This document shows, one piece after another, positions 32,242 to 42,530 of a DNA stretch of 64,000 nucleotides. The notes below the pieces were generated by a model, which was not told the origin of the DNA, made no database searches, and saw nothing but the letters and a program-made list of their open reading frames with translations. The position numbers and the translations under genes are program-made. The DNA is from Neoceratodus forsteri (Eukaryota; Chordata; Ceratodontiformes; Ceratodontidae): positions 282,656,001 through 282,720,000 of the forward strand of contig CM028131.1 of the NCBI GenBank assembly GCA_016271365.2, in the 5' to 3' direction. Every line of letters starts with the position of its first letter. Within the stretch, counting starts at the first letter, position 1.

Positions 32242-32409
32242 TGCCCACCCACCATCCCGAGCTCACTCATTCTGTTTTGGTCTTCACTTCCTTGTTATTC
32301 AGGCTGTGAAAACGTTGTTGAATTGACCCTTCTTGCATGGGTCATCTGGGCCTTCATATGCTTAGAAGTTAGGGTTAGGTTTTCTTTCGTTAGTTTATGC
32401 TGCACTTCC

Positions 32410-32638
32410 TCGGTCGAAAAGGTACTGAGGCGGTTGGAGAGTTGCCGTCGAGATAGCCTATATGGCGTGAGCTAGTCTCGCAGCGCCGTGCATGTGCAGT
32501 CCTATCCTGGCAGTGGCCCTCCTGAAGATTTTTGGCTCCCATGGGGTCCTATGCCTCCGGCGTAATTCCATTAGTGTGAATGAGTGGTGGAGACTTCATC
32601 CAAGAAGATCAAGAAGTACAGTAAGTACATAATTTCCA
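32410..32638 (+). repeat. DIRS-D right ITR
   Basis: Inverse complement of 28,041-28,225, with GGCGGTTGGAGAGTTG, AGCTAGTCTCGCAGCGCC, CCTGAAGATTTTTGGCTCCC and GTGAATGAGTGGTGGAGAC. It ends AAGTACAGTAAGTACATAAT then TTCC, carrying the AGTAAGT donor-like motif seen in related forms at the right ends of the other families. Confidence 0.9.
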
Positions 32639-32898
32639 TTTACAGTAGTTCTATGAGTAGTATATGATGTTCATCCACACGGACCCACCCAACCTCCCCT
32701 GGCCTTGGCGCAAAACACTGCTTCCAGCGGGCAAGATCTAGCGTCATGGGGTGGAGCCAAGGGTGTTACCACCCGGGTGGGTGGGAGGAGCCAGCTTGAA
32801 GGCTTTTCCGGCAAGTCTTAAAGGGAAAGGCAACTGCCAGAAGTGTGGATGAACATCATATACCTCTCCTAGAACTACTGTTACAGGTAAATAACCTG
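32639..32898 (+). repeat. DIRS-C ICR second half and right ITR
   Basis: The ICR resumes with AGTTCTATGAGTAGTATATG and ATGTTCATCCACACGGACCC. The right ITR at about 32,740-32,898 contains GCGTCATGGGGTGGAGCC, ACCACCCGGGTGGGTGGGAG, GAGCCAGCTTGAAGGC and GTGTGGATGAACATCATATA. It ends CTACTGTTACAGGTAAATAA. It matches DIRS-E 47,165-47,420 almost block for block and complements the duplicated left ITR at 20 kb. Confidence 0.9.
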
Positions 32899-34084
32899 TT
32901 TTTCTGCAACAGCCATAGGCCTTTGGGCATGACAGTGTGCCATTTGCATGGCATGCTTCCTTACCCACAGGCTGTGGTGTCAGGTGGTACTGCCAGTGTT
33001 TTCCGTCTCCACCTAACTCTGTACAGCAGGGCCAGCTGGTGGGTCATTGCCCTTCACAGTGTTTGTGTCCCATGTCAGTCTTCCCTCATGCTTCTGTTGT
33101 CCCAAACAGCCTGACATGTAGTTCCCTTCCCTGGCATCCAGTATAACCCCCTGCCTATCCCTGTTTCCCTGCACTGAATAATTCCAGCATCAGTCCTGTG
33201 TTGGTAACTCAGTGTTGTCTCTGTCCCCTGATGCATGCCTGCGGCAACCCTCGCTTTACGGTATGCAGCAGTGGGCATGGGGACCATTTTGCCTACACAG
33301 GGAAAGGGGTTGCGAACCCTTTGTGTATGGCACAAAGGGGTGCAAGGCTGAACTGTGCTGCAGTTTAAAATGGTCCTGTATATGACTGTATAGGGAGCCG
33401 TAGAAGGCATTAGACTATAAAAAGAGCATAAACTGAACAGAGTAGACTGTAAATAAGAAATGTTTAATACCTTAATTGCTGTTTTTCTCAAACTTATGAG
33501 GGACGTCGTGAACTGAAGTTGATGGACAGTCAACCAGGCCTTTAGTCATAGTTTCCACTTTAGATGTCATCATTTGGAAGTTATTGCATTAGTGTTTTTA
33601 CACACCCTATATAACCCTCCTACATTTTGAGTAATCTCCAAACAAATGGAGCAATTGTTTGAAAAATAAAACTGGTTGCCAGATAAGTAGACTGTTACAT
33701 AACATCCGTCAGAATGACTAGTTTCATTCCAGCCCAGTTAGTACCACAGGTTTGAATTTACACCTTCAGCTTTAACCTGCCATTTGCAAACTGCATTCCA
33801 TAGCGTAAAGAACATGAGTAGTCCATGGGTGGAGGAACGCATAAGCCAAAGTAAGCCACGTGTTACAAGTTGATAGGTGAGGGAGGCCGCATTGTGCATC
33901 CTACCCATTGATTTGGTTACTCAGTCTGATAGTCACCCCCTATTAGTGTTATAATATGAATGATGTGCTGTTTTTGAATTAAACATAACGTTAAATGAGT
34001 ACTGCTGTATTTTATTATTTATTTATTTATTTTGCTCATGCATTTTCTAAAGTACAGTATGTGGTGTACATGGGGTCTGGTTAA
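32899..34084. other. Unassigned non-coding DNA
   Basis: I recognise no gene or element here. The longest open frame is 152 codons on the minus strand (33,075-33,533); it lacks domain similarity and overlaps frames on the other strand. The segment ends in a TTTATTTATTTATTTA run near 34,020. Confidence 0.6.
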
Positions 34085-34640
34085 CAAGTATAGAAACACA
34101 GAAAGTGATGGCGGATAAGGTCCGCATGGGCCACCTTGACCCAGTGTAACACTGCAGACCTTACCTGATCTCCAGCTTTAGCCCACCTTTATATTCACCA
34201 GGGTTCCCTTATGCTTATCCCATGCAGTTTTGAATGTCGTTACCGTTTTTGCCTTCACCACCTCTGCTGGGAAACTGTTCCGTGTATCCACCACCCTTTC
34301 AGTGAAGAAGTACTTTCTCACGTTTCAACTGAGTCTACCCCCAGCATCATATCAGGACCTCTTGTTCTTGAACATCTTTTTCTCTGAAAAATGCTGCCCT
34401 CCTGCACCTTATTGATACCCCTGAGGTATTTAAAAGTCTCTGTCATATCCCCGGTCTCCCTCCTTTCCTCCAGCGTGTACATATTAAGGTCCCTCGGCCA
34501 CTTTTCGTAGGGCTTATGGTGCAGACCCTGTGCCATTTTAGTTGCCCTCCTCTGGACCACCTCTGCTGTATGTCTTGCAGAGATGTGGCCCCCAGAACTG
34601 GACACACTATTCTAGATGTGGGCATATCTACAGTGGGGGC
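34085..34640 (-). mobile_element. CR1-like LINE 3' fragment
   Basis: On the minus strand the fragment encodes the C-terminus of a CR1-type RT. In one frame RIVCPVLGATSLQDI corresponds to the family's cysteine-containing pre-tail segment. After a frame change, VQRRATKMAQGLHHKPYEK is followed by LNMYTLEERRETGDM and TFKYLRG, all typical CR1 C-terminal blocks. The 3' untranslated part runs to about 34,085 and reads GGCCCATGCGGACCTTATCC on the minus strand, near a short TAGAAACACAG edge. No catalytic RT motif is present; the copy is a 5'-truncated remnant. Confidence 0.82.
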
Positions 34641-34734
34641 AGGGGTCAACAAAGTGCCACCAAAGGGTTATGAATTTGACTTTACTGGCTACACAAGTGA
34701 AGGGTACCCATGTTTGGAGGAACCCTGAATTTTG

Positions 34735-34772
<38 letters not shown>

Positions 34773-35164
34773 CCTCAAACAGAACATTAGCATGCATGAT
34801 ATTAAGACATAATTATACTTACAGTATATTTCAGTTTTATTGTATTTTCCCTATAGCTGAAAGATATTTGGTCTATGGGGATGTTTTCTGTGAACTTTTT
34901 ATTTAAAAATGAAATGTGGAAGGACAGTAGCTGTGTATTTTTTCTGTTACATGGTTGTAATCAGAACATTAGTCTTACAGATCAAGAAATAATGAAGTTA
35001 GAATTTGGGATACTTGCCATTCATTGAGGGAGACTGGAGCTGGGTAACTAAACCTATTACCACGTTTTCTGTGAATAATCACCTCTGTCAAGTTCATTAC
35101 AACTTTTTACACAGAATCTACTTTACCCCTGCTGTAGCCCACTGCATTGATGTGTCAAACTCAG
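34641..35164. other. Non-coding DNA with a (TA)n(TG)n microsatellite
   Basis: A TATATA/TGTGTG microsatellite spans about 34,735-34,773. The rest is AT-rich with no open frame above about 100 codons and no recognisable element. Confidence 0.7.
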
Positions 35165-35745
35165 ATAAATGTCACAAATGTCTCAGGGCCCGGCCCGGTG
35201 GCACTGAGGGTTGGGGCACTGGATGCCACACCTCACGCGCCAGCGACCCAAGTTTGGGGAGCAGGCTACGAGAACCCAGCGGGGGGTCAGTGGGGACAGC
35301 AGAGGATTGAGCACCTGTAGGGGCGGCCTCCTCTCCAGGCGGGTGGGTGAGGGATAGCCCGTCACACCAGCGGCTCCCGTGGAGATCGGGAGTGCAGCAT
35401 AGTGCGGCTGATGCTGCAGAGTTCCTGGGCGCCAAGGCCAGGTGTGCCCACACGGGGACCAACAAAGGAAAAATGGCCCGAGGACCAGGCGATGGCACCT
35501 GTCCCCCATGCCCTCTGCCGGGCTTATCTAGACTGGCCTTCCAGTTCCTTCTGCCCTGCCGTTGCCTGCAGCCAGAGACTGCCTTAGAAGAGCACCCAAA
35601 GAGGAGTAGGGCGACCCACCCCGGATGGGTTAAACCGGGGGTGCTAGCTACGGGGAAGTGGAGGAGAGAGGAGGTGCAGTTCTGGGGTGCCTCAGGCGGG
35701 CAAGACACAGACAAGGATGCCTGAGAGAAGGGTCCTCGGGCCGTG
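35165..35745. other. GC-rich block of unknown origin
   Basis: An abrupt change from AT-rich to GC-rich, moderately CpG-containing sequence begins at GGGCCCGGCCCGGTGG and ends near 35,745. Open frames of 180 codons (minus, 35,172-35,714) and 125 codons (plus, 35,347-35,724) overlap, which GC-rich DNA permits by chance. Neither has a known motif. Its position directly upstream of the LINE endonuclease remnant makes a LINE 5' UTR/promoter the simplest reading, but I cannot demonstrate that. Confidence 0.4.
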
Positions 35746-35859
35746 ACCGTAGTGAAAGAAACTGGGGTCCTCAGGAAGGTACATTTTCCCGTCTAAATAT
35801 TTTATGAGCCTTATCCCCAAAATGTTCTTATTACAACCTCTCACCTTAACCCTAGATTT

Positions 35860-36867
35860 TGATTACTGATTCTCTTTGAGTCATGGCTCGGCTCCAAAAT
35901 TTATGACAGCGGTATCTCCATCCCTGGCTACTCCGTCCTCCAAGACCAAGAGAGGTGACAGAGTGGCTATGTATGTCTCCTCATCAGTACAGTTTATGCA
36001 TGTTCTATCTACCTCCCTCCCGGATGCTTACTAACTTCTCCTTGTCAAGCTCTCACTCTTTTTCCCTCCCCATCTTTGTAGCAGGGGTCTACTGTCACCC
36101 CGCCCCCCACAACCACCAGCACTATCACTGTCACAGACCTTCTGGCCACCCTTTTGTCCCATACCTCTGCAGGTGAGCTTTACTTTAATCTGAATCGGCT
36201 GTCCACACACTCCAAAACCCACAGTGATATCTCTTCCCTTAACTTGTCCCAGCTAATAAATGAACTTACCCACATAAATACAAAATCACAGAATCATACA
36301 CTCATCGACTGGGCTCTTACCTCTCATCCACACCAAATAGTTGCAGCCGACATATTCCAGATACCCTAAGTGATCACCATCTGATGTATCTAGTACATAA
36401 AATTCATCGGACTAAATCCCCTCCCAGTATCTTATTGACCCGTTCCTACAGATCCCTGGACCTTGCCCCTCTTTGTGAGGATTTGTCACCCACAGATTGG
36501 TCCCCCATCCCCACTGCCACCTCCATTGACCAAGCTTTGGACTATTTCAGAGTAAAATTCCTTGCCATTTGGAACCACTATGCCCCTCTCTTGCCAGAGT
36601 ACATGAAAACCACCTCCCCTGGATCACCACCAAACTACTGGCATAGTTACATGCTCGTGACCTTTCCTGGATGGTACAAAAAACTTCTGGATCCCCTGTG
36701 GACTGCCAACGGTACCATGCACGCCATAATGCATGCACTAGAGCAGTAAGGCTTGCCAGGGCTGAATACTTCCAAACTACCTTCCAGACTAATATAAACT
36801 ATCCTTCCAAGTTCTGGAAGGTAGTTCATGCCTTTTTCTGCCCTCTTTCCAAGCCCCCTCAGGGTTT
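35860..36867 (+). mobile_element. CR1/L2/Rex-type LINE, endonuclease part
   Basis: A non-LTR retrotransposon fragment encoding the apurinic-like endonuclease (EEP) domain in broken frames. Visible pieces are a KTKRGDRVAMYVSSSV block (near 35,945-35,990), SLNLSQLINELTHINTKSQ (36,235-36,290) and HTLIDWALTSHPHQIVAAD, which is the family's D-x-N/LID region. At 36,384 follows LVHKIHRTKSPP, with a linker reaching FWKVVHAFFCPLS. The catalytic His of SDHH is recognisable in one frame just before it. The reading is then cut at about 36,867 and resumes at about 38,590. Confidence 0.75.
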
Positions 36868-36979
36868 GAAATAAACTTGGAAAATTGATTAGCAGTTTTG
36901 CACATGAATAGCACTTGCCTTAATTTGATTAGCAAAGTTAAAATGCTTAAATGTGTGTGTGTGTGTGTGTGTGTGTATG

Positions 36980-37011
<32 letters not shown>

Positions 37012-38589
37012 ACATAAAATTGTAAATTAAAATCAACTGTCTTTGCTTCATCTGTTTCAGTGCCCCCCCACACACATCTCAGTACCACAGCCTCCTCACC
37101 CTTGTCCCCCTCACCAAAACCCTCCTGCCACCCATCTCAGTGCCTAACCACCCATCCGCCCACCTACCCATGTCCCCTTTGCCAGAATATGGTACCTGCC
37201 AAAACCCCCACCCTCAGCCTCCCCAGCTATGTTACCTTTACCAAAAACTAAGGTCCGAGTCAACTGCCACAACCCTCCCCCCACTGTACCTTTCAACCTT
37301 TATTTAGGCACTGAAATGAGGGACATGGACACTCAAAATGAGGGACAATGACCATCATGAGAGACACACCAACATGCAGATATTAGAGGATGACACTAAA
37401 GAACAACTTTACTGTCTGCTTCCAGCACTCCAGGAGGCAAAAGAAAACCATTACAAAATTACAACATGGAGATCCCTAGGGGCCATATAAGACTAGTAGA
37501 CACATTTTGAAAAATCTCCTAACAGCAGACAAGGAAAGGAAACACTAGGACTGCACCCACAAATCCAAACACTATGCACAGCATATCTTTTAGAAGCAGA
37601 GCCAAAAAGCATAATTTTTGTTTTGCCAGTGTTAACAATAATTGGAAACCAGTAAGGACATTTTCAAAACTGGCAGGCTCACCCTGAAGTATTTGTTGAA
37701 CCCTGAGAATAGACATGTCAGAGGTGTAGAGCAGACAGTATTATCTGCATAGGGCTGACACTCGAGCACCTCTTAGATTCCTCCCCAGCCCATTCAAATA
37801 AGGCAAAACTTTTATTGCTAGTACTGATCTAGTTTTGTTTGCAATAAAAAAAAAATTATTTTGTGCTTACTGCAGCTGCTGTTCTGTTTGTGGTGGATGC
37901 CCATGGAATCAGGAGGATGCTCCGACATCCATCTCCTCCCAGTCCGCTTGCTGTGTCTCTCTCCTGGGAACTCCGGGTGGAAAATGGGACCAGCATTCTG
38001 GGAGTTGCTTGGGCTGTACGGGAGTCACTTGGGCTTTACGGAGGGATGGCTCGGGGCCAATATCCTTTTTCTTGTTAGACGGACCTGTGCGCATGGCAGC
38101 GGGACACCAAATGAGTTTTTTTTTTTTATTTGCTTGTTTTTTTTTTTTTTTTAGTTTAAACTTACCACGTCAGCGCTATTGGTGGGCGAACACACCCGAT
38201 AGACTGTTCGTGTGCTCCCCTCATGTCAGGCATCAAAAACAAGGAAGTATGTGCCCACAACAAGTGGAGAGAATGCTGACGAATTTGGCAGAGCAGAGAG
38301 ACGCAGTAAAATTAAGCAAAGTGGGACTGTCCCATGGGAAACGGGATGGTGTCCATAGAGTCAGCCGGTCAATTCAGAATCTGCCCGCTAGACATGACAG
38401 GCGCATTCAAACTGTTAGAAACAAACACAGAAAAATGGATTGCACTTTTTTTGACCCATTCCTTATTTTGGCTAGCTGAACCAGCCGGTTTGCATTGCAA
38501 ACATGCGATGCAATACCGCTATTTAAAACCATGCCCTGTACTCTGCAGTATGATGACACTAGTTCATCTGCACCTTGAGCGGCCACTGA
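36868..38589. other. 1.7-kb insertion block within the LINE
   Basis: DNA separating the two halves of one LINE. It starts with AT-rich sequence and a (TG)n(TA)n microsatellite (36,953-37,010), continues with CA/CCC-rich sequence (37,060-37,290), carries a minus-strand RT fragment (37,510-37,790), and ends with unassigned sequence (37,860-38,589) that contains poly-T runs and a 214-codon open frame of no known family. I see no clear target-site duplication, so it may represent several insertions. Confidence 0.6.
37510..37790 (-). mobile_element. Small LINE RT fragment
   Basis: The minus strand carries a YADNTV-like catalytic block (near 37,755) and, in an adjacent frame, VQQILQGEPASFENVLTGFQ followed by LLLTLAKQKLCFLAL, corresponding to the segment after YADD in CR1/L2-type RTs. 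Frame changes and small size mark it as a decayed fragment. Confidence 0.55.
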
Positions 38590-40735
38590 ATTCAATTCCT
38601 ACTTTACCTTCTGCGCCCGCCTTTCTCTCCCCCTTCCCTCTCCCCACCTCTTCATCTGCTGCTTCCCCCAACCCTTCTCTTTCTCCTTCTCCCTCGTATG
38701 TCCCTCTGCCATGCTGAAAGCTCTCCTTGCCCTAAAGCCATCCAAGGATAATTCCTCCAACAGACTAGGCTCTAAGCTTCTTTATCTGTCTGCCTCTGCC
38801 ATCACCTCCCCTTCTTGCCTCTCTTCTGAACTTCTCCTTCTCACTTGCCTCTGTCCCAGCTGCCTGGAAACATGCCACTGTCCTTCCTCTCCCCAAAGGT
38901 GGTAACCCCTTTACTCCAGGTAACTGCTGTCCTTTATCTCTTCTCCCAATCCTTGCCAAGCTCCAGGAACACATGGTACTATCCGAACTCGCCTCCTACC
39001 TTGACTCCTCCTGTTTCTTCACCCCATTCCAGTCTGGCTTCCGGAAGCAACACTCCACTAATACCTCCCTCCTTAGGTTCACTGACTCTGTCCTTACTGG
39101 AATGGATCATGGTCTCATCACCTCTGACATCTTTGACGACTTCACTAAGGCATTCGACACTGTCTCCCACCCCCGCCTTCTTGCCAAGCTCTCTGCAGCT
39201 GGGCTCTCAGACACTGCCACACACTGGTTCCTATCTTGTAGGAAGGACACAATCCATTGGGATTGCTGAGACTCTATCTCCCCCACCTCCCCTTTAATTC
39301 TGAGTCCCTCAGGGATCTGTACTTGGTCCCCTTCTTTTCTCAGTCTTCCTAAATGACCTACCTGCTGTCTGCTCCTTCACCTGTATCCACATGTATGCAG
39401 ATGATACCGTCCTGTATACCTCTGACCCCTTCCCCTCAGATGTGACATCCAGACTTCAGCATGACTTTGACAAAGTTCAGCTCTGGTTATGCATACATCA
39501 ACTGTTCCTGAATGCCAAGAAAACCTTCTCCATGACCTTTGGCACAAGGCAGAGACTTTCTCGGCTTCCCTCCCTCCTTGCTTTCCACACCCTTGATAGG
39601 ACTGCACTGGAGGACACCACCTCCTTTAGGTATCTCTGGGTTTGGTTTGACCGACACCTCAACTTTTCCGAACACATGGGTGCCATCCTCCGAAAACTGC
39701 ACCCCAAGCTAGGTGCCCTGTTCAGAAACCGTGGTTGTATCCCACTGCTTACCCGCTGCACTCTGGTCCAGAAAATGCTTCTCCCAGTTTTTGACTATGG
39801 TGATGTAGTCTATAGTGCCGCTCCTAAAACTTCTGTAGCCAGGCTGGACACTCTTTTCCACTCCTCCTCCTGCCGCTTCGCCCTTCACTGTCGTCCTCGC
39901 ACCCACCACTGTGCTGTCTTTCCCCTCTCTGGATGACAGGTGCCGCTCACACTGCGCCAACTTCATAGCTGAATTCTGGTTCATTTCTCTCCCTTCCTAC
40001 CTCTCCTCCTATCACCCCAGCCCCTCCATACACTTCCTTCGGAACCATGACTCTCAAACTATGGCTGTCCCTCCTAGGTCCTCCACTGCTGGCTAGGCTG
40101 CATTTTGTCACTGTTTCCAGAACCTGTGGAATTCCCTTCCCCCATCCACCATGCCAACTCCCCTTCTGCCCTTTCCTCCCTCTTACTTACCCCTACTTGC
40201 AGCTGCTCTTAATTTCCCCCAGTCATCTGTTTCCCTCCCATTCTATGCCCCCCCCCATCCTTACCTCTCCCCACTCTCTTACCTCCACTTTTACAGCCTC
40301 TGTGTCCCAGTTAGAGGTTCCCACTCAGCCCTCTCAAACCCAACTCTTATTTCCCTTCCTGGACTCTTGTAGTTCGCTACCGGATGCAGCATCCGTGTTG
40401 CCTCTGTGTCTGCTGAGCACACTTCTACCCCAGTCCTACTCGGTGCACCTGAACTAAGCCACTCCTTATTATCCCACCAGCCCCCTTACAAGTTGCTCTT
40501 TTAGTGTGCAAAGAATCACTATAGCCTGATATGTTGAATAATATGTAATTTACTGTAACTATTTATTTTCCTCCGTTGTGCTTTTGTTCTCAGTTGTTGT
40601 CTTTGCTGCAATGGCTTGTTAGCTGTTATTTTTGAGCACTATGTAATTCTGTAACTATTTTATTCTCTGTTATGTTCTCGTATAATTGTTAGTTTGCTTT
40701 GTAACATGGCTCTAAAGATTGGAAGGAAATAGAGT
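38590..40735 (+). mobile_element. CR1/L2/Rex-type LINE, RT part
   Basis: Continuation of the LINE at 35,860. RT blocks in order, across two or three frames: ALLALKPSKDNSSNRL, PKGGNPFTPGN, LSLLPILAKLQEHMV, FQSGFRKQHSTNTSLLRF, FDDFTKAFDTVSHPRLLAK, then the catalytic MYADDTVLYTSD (39,391 on), LWLCIHQLFLNAKKTFS, a TTSFRYLWVWFDRHLNF block, and a C-terminal QNLWNSLP-like block near 40,125. The first catalytic Asp (DFTKAFD) and YADD are both present. The order is that of Jockey/CR1-superfamily RTs; the exact clade is uncertain. The 3' end is near 40,735, without a long poly-A. Confidence 0.85.
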
Positions 40736-40759
40736 GTGGAGACTGGTCCAAAAGCATCA

Positions 40760-41349
40760 CGTGACCGAAAACAAACGGTGATTAACCCACCAGTAGAGCC
40801 CGCTTGTGTAGTACCTAAAGTGTCCACAGTGCTAGTAGCCCATTAGAGCCCACTTGTGTAGTACCTGCAGTGGCCAGAGTCTGCCACGGTAACAGAGAGA
40901 GAGTGAGTGTGTGAAAGAATAGACAGACAGTCGTCACACATAGCCGACGTGTGAACTGTGAAGCGACAGTGTCTGAGTGAGACAGCATAGCGTTGCACAC
41001 AGTTAAAAGGAAAGAGAAGCAGAGATGGACAGCTCCATAGCGATGTTTAGCCTGTGTGGAGTCAAGGGCATAGCTAGGTGGGTAGATGATGAGTGTGGAG
41101 CGAATGGTGTGCAGATGAGGAGGGGGCATAATCAGGTTGTCACACGACAGTGGTACGATGACATCAAAGAAGTCCATAAGTAGTAAGAGAGACAGCGGGG
41201 AGTATGAATTAGAGGGAAGTCACAGAAGTCCTGAAAGGCAGGATAAAGCACAGGTGGCAATAGAGAAGGAGTACGTAGATGTGCAGGATACAGCGATTGG
41301 TGGCAAGTGAGAAAAAGAAACACATAGATGGCAGCAGGCTGGAGCGCAG
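40760..41349 (+). other. Upstream part of the Crypton, with a short tandem repeat
   Basis: Non-coding sequence between the LINE and the recombinase frame. AGAGCCCGCTTGTGTAGTAC at about 40,795 recurs as AGAGCCCACTTGTGTAGTAC at about 40,846, a tandem repeat of about 51 bp. Minus-strand open frames here (120-123 codons) show no known domain. I assign it to the Crypton by position only. Confidence 0.4.
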
Positions 41350-42530
41350 CGAAGAAAGCAGATGACACAGTGCTAACTGAGAAAGAGCTCAATAATCTGG
41401 AGAGCAAAAAGGTGGAGGCGAACATGCACAAAAACACTACTTGGGCATGCAATGTGTTTAACGACTGGCTGGCAGCGAATGACACATAGATAGATCTCAG
41501 CACAGTGACGCCGTGCCACCTGGCAAGAGTTCTGAGGCACTTCTATGCGACCGTCCAAACAGAACAGAAACAGCAGTATAGTGTCGGCTCGTATGTGGGG
41601 CTGCACGCTGGACTACACCGACACATTAGTGGAGTTGATGTGTAAAGAGAAATAAACATAATGAGGACACAGAGTTTGTAGGAGCCAATAATGTGTTTGT
41701 CGTGGTGCTCAAGGAATATAGAAGAGCTGGACAAGATATCATGACCCCCCACCTAAAGATCAGTGACTCCAACCTCAGAAAGATAAGGACATGCGAGAAA
41801 CTGAGCCCAGAGTGTCCCTATGGTCTCGCACGAAGGCTGTGGTTCAAGATCCAGCTGGGACTTGCTCGGAGAGGAAGAGAGGGGCAAAGGCAGCTCCAGC
41901 AGAACTCCTTCGTGGTGGACGTGGATGAGGAAGGGCAAGAGTACTTGGCAATGGCCTTTAATGAGAAAATGAAAAATCATGCACAGGTGAACGAAACAAA
42001 CCGGCAGGTTCTACGAGGAGTCGTGTACAGCACACCAGGCAGCAAGGACTGTGTAGTATCGACGTACAAAGAGTACATCCAGAGATGTCCTGCAAATGCT
42101 TCTGCTTTGTACCTGCATCCTCTCAGAGTAGGTGCAAGGGGGGGCCGCACATCGGTCGTGCTGGTACAGCCAGCAGCCCATGGGGAGGAACTATTTGAGG
42201 ACTCTCATGCCCCAGATGTCTGAAGACGCAGAGCTGTCATGCCGCTATACCAATCATAGCATTCGCAGCACCGCTGTAGGCATGCTCTGTCAGGCTGGTC
42301 TCGCATCGAGGTAGATCATGTCCGTGACTGGACATCGATGTGAGACCAGCCTGAGAAGCTACTGGTCTCCATCAGTAGAAGACAGGAAAAAGTGGTCAAG
42401 TCTGCTCTCATCCCCTGTGACAATGGCAGCAGCTAGCCGAATGGAAGAGCAAAGTAGCACAGCATGCACCGCACCCGCAGCAGCCGTCTCGAGGAGCACA
42501 GAAGCTGACAGTACCTCGGAGGTGGACACC
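41350..42530 (+). pseudogene. Crypton tyrosine recombinase (DUF3504-type), few lesions
   Basis: Cryptons are DNA transposons whose only enzyme is a tyrosine recombinase; related domains persist in vertebrate host genes such as ZMYM and QRICH1. N-terminal region (41,385-41,640): ELNNLESKKVEANMHKNT, CNVFNDWLAAND, then LARVLRHFYATVQTEQKQQ and SYVGLHAGLHRHI. After a frame change, 41,693-42,223 carries LKISDSNLRKIRTCEKL, LARRGREGQRQLQQNSFVV and YLAMAFNEKMKNH. A further frame change near 42,130-42,190 leads to YTNHSIRSTAV (box H-x-x-R), a TAG at 42,312-42,314, then [16 protein letters not shown] with the G-H-R and the candidate nucleophile Tyr. All four catalytic-type residues are visible. It ends where DIRS-E gag begins. 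Confidence 0.85.

Larger units (their letters stand above)
28041..32638 (+). mobile_element. DIRS-D, internally deleted DIRS nested in the ICR of DIRS-C
   Basis: A plus-strand DIRS of 4.6 kb with left ITR (28,041-28,225), degraded gag, RT/RNase H with a large internal deletion, YR with mutated catalytic residues, ICR (32,132-32,241) and right ITR (32,410-32,638). It is the same family as DIRS-H (63,326 on): shared ITR and gag. Its shorter length, lost RT core and many stops make it one of the most decayed copies. The gag region also carries a MITE-like insertion (29,143-29,382). Both flanks are DIRS-C ICR halves, so the insertion site is unambiguous. Confidence 0.88.
19985..32898 (+). mobile_element. 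DIRS-C, degenerate DIRS with nested LINE and nested DIRS-D
   Basis: A plus-strand DIRS of the same family as E. Its left ITR is present twice because of the local tandem duplication (19,985-20,245 and 20,476-20,735). The body runs gag, a minus-strand LINE insertion (22,873-24,825), gag end, RT/RNase H, YR, ICR first half (27,979-28,040), DIRS-D (28,041-32,638), ICR second half and right ITR (to about 32,898). Removing the insertions and one duplicate leaves roughly 5.9 kb. Frameshifts and stops are dense, more than in B or G, which suggests an older copy. Complementarity of 20,004-20,170 with 32,750-32,885 shows that both ends belong together. Confidence 0.85.

Noticed and set aside
33075..33533. 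152-codon minus-strand open frame as a gene
   Set aside because: No recognisable domain, low complexity in parts, and no supporting context.
35172..35714. 180-codon minus-strand open frame in the GC-rich block as a host gene
   Set aside because: GC-rich DNA keeps frames open by chance; overlapping plus-strand frames are also open, and no known domain, splice context or homologous copy is visible.
34735..37012. TA/TG repeats at 34,735 and 36,953 as a CRISPR-like or regulatory array
   Set aside because: They are simple dinucleotide microsatellites without repeat-spacer structure.
37835..38479. 214-codon plus-strand frame as a gene
   Set aside because: It crosses poly-T tracts that translate to Phe runs and shows no known motif; it lies inside a composite insertion.
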